Below, piece by piece: positions 13,766-23,385 of a DNA stretch of 64,000 bases (its first letter is position 1; each line of letters opens with the position of its first letter). The stretch is taken from NCBI GenBank assembly GCA_949825065.1, contig OX463845.1, positions 30,503,315-30,567,314 of the forward strand, in the 5' to 3' direction. The notes under the pieces were generated by a model, which saw only the letters and a program-made list of their open reading frames with translations, had not been told where the DNA came from and searched no databases. Position numbers and translations under genes: made by a program. The stretch comes from Odontocerum albicorne (Eukaryota; Arthropoda; Insecta; Trichoptera; Odontoceridae).

Positions 13766-14777
13766 CTGGAAACGTTGGAAAGGATTGTTATAGGAGTTTG
13801 CTAGTTGCTCGTTATATTGGACATGGAGATGGAGTCTCCTCGCAACCAGGATTCCCAAATAGTTGGAAGATTTTTTTGTAATTCGGTGATTGCACATCTG
13901 AGTCATTGCCTGGGGCTGCTGGTCTGGAGGAATTAAGGAAGTTGGAGTTGCTCCTAGTATTTTTTGAAAATAATAATACCCTGCATCGGTGGTACGTATG
14001 GTTATTACTGGTGTAACCAGTTCAGTGGATTATTGCCTTATAGAGAGGAATGGCATCGCTGGATGAGAACCTGGGATTTACTGTTTCGTTTTATTGTAGC
14101 ACTATGCTGGAGAGTTACGGAGTTATTGCCTGGTGGGTCGGCTCCCATTCTCTGTAAGAAATTGACGCCTTTCTTTACCGTAATTAGTTACGCGGTAGGA
14201 GGTCCATTTCGAGTGGTTAAGTTTGAACCACCCACTCATACGTTGAGTTTGTTGTCCCACACATGGGAATAAGTTTGTTTAGTTAGGGTTTCTTGTTTCC
14301 CCTGTTTACTGCAGAGCGGTTTATTTACATGTAACTGATTACGTAAAGTGAAACTGGATTATTTATTGATCTTTTTTTTATTTTTGTCCGTCCGTCAGGG
14401 ACTCACCGAGTATGAGGTCAAGAGGTTATCTGGAAGACAGCTCTATGAAAGGGTTATGGGATATGTGTAGGTTGTTAAGGTGCTGTGGTGAAGGAATAAG
14501 ACAATAGATGGGTGCATTTCTCGAGTGAGCCTTTGACGGAATTCCTGTAACTTGTACGGTCGTTACCGTTTGTTTCGTATTGCCTATTTCAAGTTTTTTT
14601 TATTAAGAGATCTCCGGGTACGTTTCTTAGGTAATATACGTTTGGGAAACGGGCCCGTGCCTTTGTGGTCGGACGTATGGTGTATCTCGCTGCATAAAAG
14701 TAATTTCTGGTGTTGTGGGTTTTTGTTTCTAATTAGTCCCTTGTTATCCTCTTTCTGGGGCGCCGAATAGCATCGAG
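13766..14777 (+). other. Internal noncoding region of the LTR element
   Basis: Short ORFs only. The three-fold occurrence of TTATTGCCT/CATTGCCTGG-like phrases suggests further old repeat structure, but I could not define units. There is no pol-like translation. Confidence 0.6.
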
Positions 14778-15017
14778 AGGCCTGAACTGCCTATACGAGT
14801 TCGTGACAGGCCTGAACTGCCTATACGAGTTCGTGACAGGCCTGAACTGCCTATACGAGTTCGTGACAGGCCTGAACTGCCTATACGAGTTCGTGACAGG
14901 CCTGAACTGCCTATACGAGTTCGTGACAGGCCTGAACTGCCTATACGAGTTCGTGACAGGCCTGAACTGCCTATACGAGTTCGTGACCGGCCTGAACTGC
15001 CTAAGAGAGTTCGTGCG
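14778..15017 (+). repeat. 30-bp tandem repeat, eight copies
   Basis: The unit begins AGGCCTGAACTGCCTATACG and ends AGTTCGTGAC. The first seven copies look identical and the eighth (14988-15017) is diverged. Because 30 is a multiple of three, one frame stays open and encodes a repeated decapeptide TGLNCLYEFV, but that frame starts only at a GTG and is not a credible gene. Each unit can form a stem GAACT/AGTTC that the diverged eighth copy retains. Confidence 0.97.
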
Positions 15018-15769
15018 TTTACTTTAGTATTTTGGGTGTTTTTGTGATTGAATTATATACATCCAGTAGGGCGTTGGCTTGGAAGGTTCCGATTGGTGCA
15101 TCCGCGTGTTCTGACCCTCAGATCTTGGTTATCCTCAGGCGTCATATGCGGATTCGCGTGATTCTTGGTTCTGGTCTGGGGGCCGGGGGACGTGTCTTGC
15201 CGAAGATCGGGCCTAACCGCGAGTGTTTCAATAACATTGTTTATTCTTTTCAGAGAGAGAATAGGAATGGATTAGAATTTCAGGGAGAGGGTTAGGTGTG
15301 AGCCGTGTGGTAGGACAGTCGTTGAACAGCCGGTTCTGCTTCGTTCTAGCTATGTTAGATTTCCTAATAGTTTAGAAGGTGTCTTTTTAAAATTCCGTCT
15401 CGAAAGAATTTTCGGTCCTTATCTGATTACATTGGCTTGCGTAATAATTACCACTTATTATGCCAGATGGGTGGGCAGTTGTGATTGTAGAAATGTGTAG
15501 TGCAGTCCTTACCGTAAGGGCTGGATTTGGGCTTGTATTGATTGATCTCTGTTCACAGTGAGGGGGAGAGGTTGGCAATGGAGGAGTAGAGTCACCCGTA
15601 TAAATCCTGTAAGTGTATAATTAAGTAAGTGTCCAGTGTATCTTTAAGGTCAGCCGCGAAACAGGCTACAGTGTTTAGTGAGAGGATGAATGGAGATTAA
15701 CTAATTTGGTTGTAAACCTTTTCTCAGCATGATGCCCTGAGAGGAGGGGTGGGTAAATTATCTATTAAC
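15018..15769 (+). other. Internal noncoding region of the LTR element
   Basis: No supported ORF or repeat. It is GC-richer than the surrounding host DNA, like the rest of the element. Confidence 0.55.
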
Positions 15770-16345
15770 GGTCTACCTATTTGTGATATAGGGTGACCAT
15801 GTTTAATATCATTTTGTTTTTTTTTGTTTTTTTTTCCTTTTGTTGTTTCTGCTCTGTACTTTGATGTATCACCAGCCGGGCTTTAGGTAAAATCATTATC
15901 TCCTTGTTATTATTGACGGTCTACCTTTTGTGATATAGGGTGACCATGTATAATATAATTTTGTGTTTTTATTTAATGTGGATTCCTTTTTGTTGTTTCT
16001 GCTCTGTACTTTGTTGTATCACCAGCCGGGCTTTATGTAAAAATCATTATCTCCTTGTTATTATTGACGGCTTACCTTTTTGTGATATAGGATGACCATG
16101 TATAATATAATTTTGTTTTTTTTTATTTTTTTTATGTGGATTCCTTTTTGTTTTGTTTCTGACCTACCCGTTGATGTATCACAAGCCGTGCTTATGTAAA
16201 ATCATTATCTCCTTGTTCTTGGGGACGGCCTACCTTTAGTGAGATAGGGTGACCATCCATAATACTTGGTGTTATTTTAATTTTATTTGAAATTCTTTTG
16301 TTTATATCTGATCACCTTTGAAGTATACGGTGACCATGCCCTAGG
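15770..16345 (+). repeat. About 150-bp tandem repeat, four to five copies
   Basis: The phrase GTGATATAGGGTGACCAT recurs at 15783, 15930, 16082 (one change) and 16239 (one change), with a worn fifth copy near 16319. Between them are a T-rich tract, GTTTCTGCTCTGTACTTTG, GTATCACCAGCCGGGCTT and ATCATTATCTCCTTGTT. Spacing is 147, 152 and 157 bp, differing mostly by T-tract length. Confidence 0.93.
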
Positions 16346-16813
16346 TGAATTTGTCTATAATCTATTGTCTTTGTTTTTTTGTTTTATTTGTTTTGTTTAT
16401 TAAAAATTATTTTAGGAATTGTACTCCCTGTATTATGCAATTGTTTCAGTGCTGGTTGCCCTGTGGTTAAACCAGTATTGGAAAGAAAATCTTCTGTACT
16501 ATTGTAAGGAGTTACCGGAGGATTGTTCCGTGCTCCTTAGTATAAGGTTATGGGCTATAGTAGATTCAGTAGTGTGTTGTCATCGTAAGGTTTCCGTGGT
16601 TTCCTTGCGGCTAGGTTCCCTTACACCAATTAGGGGTGTCCTACAGGCAAATGCTGACAACCGGTAAATCGGCCACGAGACCGTATCCAGTAGGGGGGAC
16701 ATACACCCCTTGCTCCTTATAATTGCCTACAGCTGATGTGTCTATACTCTGGGAATGATAATTTTTTTTTTTTGTTGTTTTTTTTTTGTTTTCTTTTATA
16801 ACATAAGATGGAG
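16346..16813 (+). other. Internal 3' region before the 3' LTR, polypurine tract unclear
   Basis: The last 50 bases before the LTR are strongly T-rich (16761-16798), followed by AACATAAGATGGAG. A normal element would have a polypurine tract touching the LTR. The best candidate is AAGATGGAG (16805-16813), eight of nine purines. Plus-strand priming may use it, but it is a weak match. A second purine run, AGTAGGGGGGA, lies near 16690. Confidence 0.5.
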
Positions 16814-18254
16814 TGTTAGGAGTATATTTATTTTTTTTATAAAAGACGGGTGAGAAGTTTGGGATTTATCCAAAAGGGAAAATAACGCGCGAGATTGATT
16901 GATACGAGCGGAATTAAAACGGACTTCCCTGTATTCTGATTTTGACGGGTAAATAATGACGCATAAAAATCGAGTCCGAGCGTGACGCAGTTGTAATTAG
17001 GACAGGGAATGATGCAATCGTCCGTTGTTTCTGGAAGATTCTATTCCAAAACGGGCGGCTTAAAGAATTTCATCTAGCACCGAGCAATTGCGTCACTTAT
17101 AATAAATAATCAAACGCAAGGGTTTGATTGGTCAAATTACGGCCCGACCAAAGATTTGACGAATCAGGACATCGCTTACAAATATGATCAACGGGCGAAA
17201 GGGTATCACGTGGGGATGCACAGGTGAGGCGGTCAGAAGGTGGGTGCTTCATTACGAGCGGTACCGTCACGATTACTAGTCCTGTTATTAAGACAGCTCC
17301 CGGTCGGGGGAATACGAATTAATAATTAAATAATTCGTTCAAGTTATCGGTCAGTTACCTTGTGTTCCGAGTTTTAATGTCCTGTTGGGAAATACGAATT
17401 AATAATTAGTTTTGTTGTGAAAGTTCTGCTCGCACTTCCATCCAGACTTGACGCGGGGATTTATCTGCGGAATAGTATTTCCAACGAAATAATCTTGGAT
17501 TATTATTGGCTCCATCGGGCGTGAAGCAAGTAAAGTTTCGAGAAACTAAGAAAAGCGGTTCTTTAAATAACTGCGGGTCGGAAATCGTTCTCCCAGGCCG
17601 AACGCCAGGGAGGAATTTTGTATCGCCGCAGCGCGAAGCTTCAAAGGACGCTTGCGGTATCATCATCATCAGAGGCATCGTTCCGGTTTCGTTTTCGGGG
17701 AGAATCTTCTGGTTCCTCCGCAGTTCCGAGAGTATAGACATTACGCGTATCGTTCCTTATCGATATTCATGGTATTGTGGGGTGAGTGATCTCTTTTTAT
17801 TGTAACCTATCATTGTGGATTTCTCCTTACCTCATAGCCTTTATGTTTGTGCTGAATATTGAGCGGGAATCGGTCTTTAATGCAAGCCCAAATTATTAGT
17901 CTGCCTACTCTGGTATTTTTGGTAATATATATAATTTTTTCTCGGCATTATTGCGGAGTTTTTTTTATTAAAATCTCATTGGATTAAACTAAGTATTATC
18001 ACAATTTTATGTCTTTCCTTTGTTGTTCCCCTTGTCCCGGAGATAATATCTTGGAGGCCTAGTACAAGTTGTTCTTGACCCCATCGCAATCTGAGACGAA
18101 AGAGTACTTGTTCTGTAATTTCTTCATTTGCCGCTGAGAACCGGGTAAGTTTTATTGAGAGAGAAATATCGCAGAAGTGTTTAAACTATTGCTTTATTGT
18201 TGCATGGAGGCAGCTCTCTCTCCTAATTTCGTAAATATAGGTATAAGTGTAACA
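16814..18254 (+). repeat. 3' LTR (1,441 bp)
   Basis: Same length as the 5' LTR and identical apart from the two substitutions at 18213 and 18215 that I found by reading both copies side by side. The flanking CCAC at 18255-18258 matches that at 8542-8545. Confidence 0.96.
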
Positions 18255-19686
18255 CCACGTTTCCACGTTGTGAACTATTATTTCAGCTGATCTCAATACT
18301 GCTTAGTTTAAATATTTGTCCTTGAGTGCTCAATTGACTTTGTTTCCTATTGCGGTTCGTCGTTTCCGTCGTCTGAGAACAAACTATCCAAACAGCAGTA
18401 TTCTCGACTCGGCCTAATCGTTATACACCCAAATATCCTTTCAATTTTTTTTAATTACCACGTCTTAAATTTTTAGGTATTTTTCAAATTGCAGGAATAA
18501 TTTAATTATTCATGCAATTTGAAAAATTCTAAATTCCCGCTGTAATTCTAAATTCACTTGTCATACGTAAATTTGGAAAAAAAAAGTTTGAAAAATGTTT
18601 TATTATTTGATTATGAAGATATTATTTATGTGTGCGAAGTTTAAGATTAATAGTCTCTCTGGAATACTTGATTTTAAGTGATATCAATTTACTTTTACAG
18701 AGAGCTTGGATAATTCTCGTAAAATATGATCAATGTCAATCAATTTTGTCATAAGACTGGGGTTTATATTTTAGACGTGAATTATGTTTAAGTGACGATA
18801 AATAATTTTTGCATTCTGAAGATATTTCTAAAATTTATAAAGGCTTCATGTGGGCATGGATGAACCCTGATGTCGATCAATTCAGATATTAAAGTTAATT
18901 AAGCAACACAAGGATGTGAAACTTTATTGAACGTTTTATTACGGTAGATTTCTAATGAAGACTTATAAAGTGAGTACAACTAGCATGTGTATGTGAGGGG
19001 TGAAGGAAAAAATCTGAATGAGTAATATTATCTTTCTGAATCCTGATATACGTTTATATAATTTGGTGATGGTAGCAATTTACACAGGAAAATTCATATA
19101 AAGATAAAAAAAATGTTCATATTTGAAAAGTATTTAATTTTATTGAAAACAAGTTGAATTTGATATTTAACTTGTTTTCAATAAAATAATTTAAACGTAT
19201 TAAGGACAGATGAAAATATCACGAATCGTCGAAATAAACAGATTCAAGTGAGTTTTTATATCAGTGTTTTTTTAATTTTCAACGCCATGATTATTAAAAA
19301 GCAGAGTCTACATAAAAAAAATTATAAAAGGCCACATTTTACGTTGTTCCATTGTTTCTAGATATTTATGGAGGGTCTGAATAATCAGTTTTTTTTTATT
19401 TTAACGACTATTCCGCTGTTCAATCTATTGTTCTCTTTAAAATCATGTATGAAGAGCTTCTATTTTCAGTGTATTAACGCAAAATCTACGTATATTTATT
19501 CTGATCTCTTTTCAATAGCTATAGAAGAAAACTATCGTGAATTAAAATGTGAAGTTATATTATTGAAATATTAATAAACTCTATATTTTCTTGAATCGTA
19601 TCCGAAACATCCGGGTAAAGACAAGCGTTCCGCCTATCTGGGGCATCGACGTCAACGAAGAAGTGGATATTAAAATATTATTTGTA
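18255..19686. other. Noncoding DNA with two perfect hairpins
   Basis: No gene. Two foldback sequences lie here: 18481-18525 (arms TTTTCAAATTGCA/TGCAATTTGAAAA with an inner GAATAAT/ATTATTC stem) and 19137-19187 (19-bp perfect arms starting ATTTTATTGAAAAC, 13-nt loop). They may be very short MITEs or chance AT-rich palindromes, though stems of this length are rarely chance. Confidence 0.6.
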
Positions 19687-19850
19687 ATTTGTTTTATCAA
19701 ACATTGTTTATTCCACTTTATGTAACGGTATAACCCTACCGGTAACAAGATTTTCACCTCATCATCAAATAAAGTGGGGGAAAAAGTGTTTTATAAAACA
19801 AATTACAATGTCTTTAAACCTCTACAATGTTTATGCCTTAACTATAGATA
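19687..19850. repeat. Foldback MITE copy, internally deleted
   Basis: It starts near TTGTAATTTGTTTTATCAAA, continues TTTATTCCACTTTATGTAAC, GGTATAACCCTACCGG and TTTTCACCTCATCATCAA, then returns on the complementary strand through AAAACAAATTACAATG to GCCTTAACTATA. The same units occur at 40301-41820 and 58665-58768. There is no coding capacity. Confidence 0.75.
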
Positions 19851-20068
19851 ATATATTGAAATATTATCTCGATTAATATTGTTACTACAAAGATGCAATA
19901 CGAGATTTTTGTTATCAATCCCAAAACACTATAATAAAGAGGATTTAGTCATTATTCCTATTTAATAGTTAAACAAAATTAAGGCTATTTGAAATTCGTT
20001 ACCAGCAGAGAATGAACAAATAATAAAATATAAGAGTACTACATACCGCCATAGAAGATTTGTTCATT

Positions 20069-20103
20069 TATACAAATATCTTTGCTTCAAAGATATTTGT
20101 ATA
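20069..20103. repeat. 16-bp perfect palindrome at the head of a tandem array
   Basis: TATACAAATATCTTTG, 3-nt loop, CAAAGATATTTGTATA. The right arm is also the first unit of the 21-bp array that follows. Confidence 0.9.
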
Positions 20104-20242
20104 CTTGTCAAAGATATTTGTATACTCGTCATAGATATGTGTATACTCGTCAAATATATTTGTATACATGAAGATTCAAAGATATTTGTATACTTGTCAA
20201 TGATATTTGTATACTCGTCAAAGATATTTGTATACATGAAGT
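20091..20242 (+). repeat. 21-bp tandem repeat, seven copies
   Basis: Units with AGATATTTGTATACTCGTCA start at 20091, 20112, 20133, 20154, 20180, 20201 and 20222. Two units end CATGAAG instead. The unit contains TACTCGT, a near match to the octamer that is over-represented across the window. Confidence 0.92.
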
Positions 20243-20424
20243 CGGTCGTAATTTAAGAACAACTTGTTCACATTTTTATACTCATACATTTTGTGTATAT
20301 TTGTTGGTAACTGGATATATGCATATATTTACATAGGAGTATATACGCGTGTTAGTCAGTGTGTATTGGTAAATGTTTCATTCACTCCATTGTTTTTCTT
20401 TACATTGTATGTATATGTTATCTG

Positions 20425-20790
20425 GACTTCCGTGTGGAAGGTTGCCGGTTCGAAGCCTGCGCTGCGCTACTCCCCTCGAAAGACAGAGGCTTTTTTCCGT
20501 CTAGTATTCGGGGGTTTAAGAATACCTAGACTTCGATCATATACATTCTTTCAAAAAAGGGAAAAAACTTGCCGGTGAGCTCCAATCGTCTCACCTCGGG
20601 TGTTCCATTGGATCCAGTACACCGGTGTGGCCAGTGAGTTTGCTAGTGTGCTACCGCTCACTCACTTAAAGAGGAGAAAAAAAGAAGAAAGAAACGAAAA
20701 CTCCACGGCACAGCTTCACTTTCCAATTGGATTGGCATTGGCATGGTGGGGGAATCCTCGACTACGAGACTCAGCAAAGACGACGACGAT
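20425..20790 (+). mobile_element. tRNA-derived SINE (type 2)
   Basis: A clear B box GGTTCGAAGCC lies at 20447-20457. The body shares CTCCCCTCGAAAGACAGAGG-like text, CCGTCTAGTATT, a CCAATCGTCTCAC segment, GGATCCAGTACACCGGTGT and a final CTCGACTACGAG with the copy at 58015-58275. A stretch near 20660-20740 is absent from that copy. The A box is not clear. Confidence 0.7.
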
Positions 20791-20794
20791 GTAA

Positions 20795-21144
20795 CATATA
20801 CGTTATGCTCATTTTAATACAAGTCAACCCAGTTAAAAAAGCATAGTTCATCTGAAAAGAGAATATAAAAATACATTTGACTAAATCTGTTAAATTTTTT
20901 GACCATAAAATAAAAAGTGTTATTTATCTCAAAATATTCCTCGTTTCTAGCCCCTATACGGCACCATCCTTATTTCTATTTTCATTGAGATTTATCTTAA
21001 GATTTTGGTACTTTCACTCAAATATAGCTTAAGAAACGGTCATGGTTATCGATAATTACTATGAAACAAAAGCTTGGAATTCATGATTTAAAAAAAACTT
21101 ACAAAAAAGAACTCTCTAATGTAAAGTGATCTACCATACATGCC
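20795..21144. other. Noncoding DNA between SINE and mariner
   Basis: Nothing recognised. Confidence 0.5.
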
Positions 21145-22381
21145 AGGTCTGTACCTATGAAACCGGAATTTGCTCATAGATGGCTCTAGTTGTCAATGTA
21201 GTGACTTTCAAACCGCGTCATTGGCGCCTTTTTCTTGTGTTTACATTTTTCAAAGACTTTTCACTCACAACAATACAAATTTAATACAACCACATATTTT
21301 TCATATGTTAGCGTTGAAAATGTCTGTTTTTGTGCCTGAAAACTACAATTTGCGGACAGCATTGATTTTCTGTTACCATTTGAATAAAACTGCTGCAGAA
21401 TCGCATCGAATGCTTGTCGAAGCTTACGGTGAGCATGATCTTAGTAAATCACAGTGCTTTGAGTGGTTTAAAAATTCAAAAATGGTGATTTTGACGTGAG
21501 AAACGAAGAACGTGGAAGACAACCGAGAAAGTTTGAAGACGCCGAATTGCAAGCAAACCGATGACGCTCAAACGCAACAACAACTCGCGGATCAATTAAA
21601 TGTGACACGAGAAGCCGTCTCCATACGTTTGAAAGCCATAGGAAAGATCCAGAAGGTGGGAAAATGGGTTCCACATGAACTGAATGAAAGACAGCAGGAA
21701 AACCGAAAAACCACTTGCGAAATACTGCTCGCCAGGTACAAAAGAAAATCATTTCTCCGTCGAATTGTGACTGGCGATGAAAAATGGATATATTTCGAGA
21801 ATCCTAAGCGTAAAAGATCATAGGTAACTCCAAGCAAACCAGCGACATCGACTGCAAGGCCAAATCGCTATGGACGGAAGACAATGCTCTGTGTTTGGTG
21901 GGATGAGAAGGGTGATATCTATTATAAGCTGCTAAAACCTGGCGAAACCATTAATGCTGAACGCTACCGACAACATTTGAACCAAACATTGCGTGAAGAA
22001 CGACCAGAATATCAAAAGAGGCAACACAAAGTGATTTTGCTTCATGATAGTGCACCATCGCATACAGCAAAACCAGTCAAGAAAACGATTGAGGCGTTTA
22101 GTTGGCAAATACTTTCGCATGCGGCTTACTCACCAGAACTGGCTCCATCCGATTACTACTTATTTGCATCGATGGGGCACGCACTTGCTGAGCAACGCTT
22201 CACTTCGTACGAAAATGGCTCGATGATTGGTTTGCCTCAAAAGAGCAATAGTTTTTTTGGCGTGGCATTCACAAAATGCCAGAGAGATGGGAGAAATGTT
22301 TGAATAAAATATTTATTACCATTTTCACACAATAAATGTGTATTTTCTATAAAAGAAATCCGGTTTCATATGTACATACCT
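21145..22381 (+). mobile_element. mariner element, near full length, inactive
   Basis: About 1.24 kb, with imperfect terminal inverted repeats: AGGTCTGTACCTATGAAACC at the left and, on the complement of the right end, AGGTATGTACATATGAAACC. The typical mariner length is about 1.3 kb. The exact outer bases and TA duplication are blurred by mutation, with a TA at 22381-22382 on the right. It carries a broken DD34D transposase. Confidence 0.88.
21320..22303 (+). pseudogene. mariner DD34D transposase, frameshifted
   Basis: The frame opens MSVFVPENYNLRTALIFCY and continues as a mariner N-terminal HTH region (KTAAESHRMLVEAYGEHDLS). A frameshift near 21480 moves reading to a second frame with QLADQLNVTREAVS, GKWVPHEL and VTGDEKW. 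A stop at about 21821 breaks it again, and a further segment has MLCVWWDEKG, VILLHDSAPSH and YSPELAPSDY. The three catalytic aspartates are at about 21776, 22046 and 22151, with exactly 34 residues between the last two. The C-terminal end is also shifted after RFTSYEN. With at least three disabling changes it cannot make transposase. It is a different subfamily from the elements at 34927, 32146 and 40385. Confidence 0.93.
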
Positions 22382-23099
22382 ATGTACAAATGAAACACGC
22401 TTTAAAACATATACAAATCTTAACAAGAGCGGATTCGGTAAAATAAACAGACATCATTATTCAATAAAAACCTTAACATAAATAAAAATCACGCATGAAT
22501 TTATAAAATTAATTCACGGAAATGTGATTTAATTTGAAAAAAAAATTCTCTTCACTTTCTCTTCTTGTTTAATCACATTTCAACACTCACCCGACGTGAC
22601 TACGAATGGGAACACGATCCAACAGTGAATAAAAGGAAAAATATACGATATAAACTGGTACTTGAAAGCTAATCATCTACGTGATACGGTAACTAGGCGC
22701 TTTAGTATTTTAATTACGAGATGTGTTTTTTGATAATTGTCAGTAAAAGCACTTTTACAAAATTGTTGAATGATTTACGTTTTTCTTTGAAGCTCTAAAA
22801 ACGTTCTTTTAAAATTAATACAATTTGTGTAAAAATGCTTTTGTAATAAAAAAAAAATCATTTATGAACCATTTAGTATTGAATTCTATCACTTATACTC
22901 GTAGATCAATTTTTGATATGTTTCAAGTTTAACTAGTTGAAACTTGAAATATTCTATTGATCGCTTTTTAAATTAAATTCATATCTTATATTGATTCTCT
23001 CATAATCGTATTTTTGGCTTGAAGAGTGATGGCACATACAATCCAAGTGTAGCCGGTTTGCCTACATATATATAATATGTTAAGAAACATACACGCAAC
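22382..23099. other. AT-rich noncoding DNA
   Basis: No gene or repeat recognised. TACTCGTA lies at 22896-22903. Confidence 0.5.
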
Positions 23100-23385
23100 C
23101 ATATCATTATACCTTAACCCCCTTTGAGGTAGGTAGAGTGAATAGATCTCAACACCTTTCTATCTGTGCATACAGCTCATCCATATCCGTATATCTTAAA
23201 ATTCATGCTTTTTTATTCACACGCTTCCCAGACTTCCTTCAGTACTTTATTAAATTTTTTTACAGTCCACCATTTTTAAACATAATTTTTCTGTCCTTTT
23301 CAATATTTTGCCAGGCTTCGCTTCACTGCGGGCAAAACATTTATTTCTTTCATGACTTAAAAGAACCATATGATTAATCTAATTA
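23100..23385 (-). pseudogene. Possible LINE 3' tail fragment
   Basis: On the minus strand the order of words (a TATGGATGAGCTGTATGCAC stretch, then CTACCTCAAAGGGGG, then TAATGATATGGTTG) parallels the 3' tails of LINE family B at 44490-44870, 51310-51745 and 62745-62866. No catalytic motif is present, so this is tentative. Confidence 0.35.

Larger units (their letters stand above)
8546..18254 (+). mobile_element. Gag-only, non-autonomous LTR retrotransposon (Ty3/Gypsy-type)
   Basis: A complete 9,709-bp element with two 1,441-bp LTRs, each starting TGTTAGG and ending TAACA, flanked by the 4-bp duplication CCAC (8542-8545 and 18255-18258). Its 6.8-kb interior has a tRNA-Lys-like primer-binding site, a leader, one Gag ORF with a retrotransposon Gag domain and CCHC knuckle, and then about 4.8 kb of noncoding, repeat-filled sequence. 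No protease, reverse transcriptase, RNase H, integrase or envelope ORF, intact or decayed, is recognisable. The LTRs differ at only two sites that I found, so the insertion is young and pol cannot have rotted away in place. It must have been lacking before transposition, which implies trans-mobilisation by an autonomous partner. The Gag type and 4-bp duplication favour the Ty3/Gypsy superfamily. Confidence 0.93.

Noticed and set aside
14778..15017. CRISPR array
   Set aside because: The 30-bp units abut directly with no spacers, and the genome is an animal's.
14803..15027. ORF of repeated TGLNCLYEFV decapeptides
   Set aside because: It begins only at a GTG and is open because the repeat unit is 30 bp. 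The eight units are a tandem DNA repeat.
11972..16813. Hidden or decayed pol gene in the LTR element
   Set aside because: No RT, protease, RNase H or integrase motif is visible in any frame, and the young LTRs leave no time for decay.
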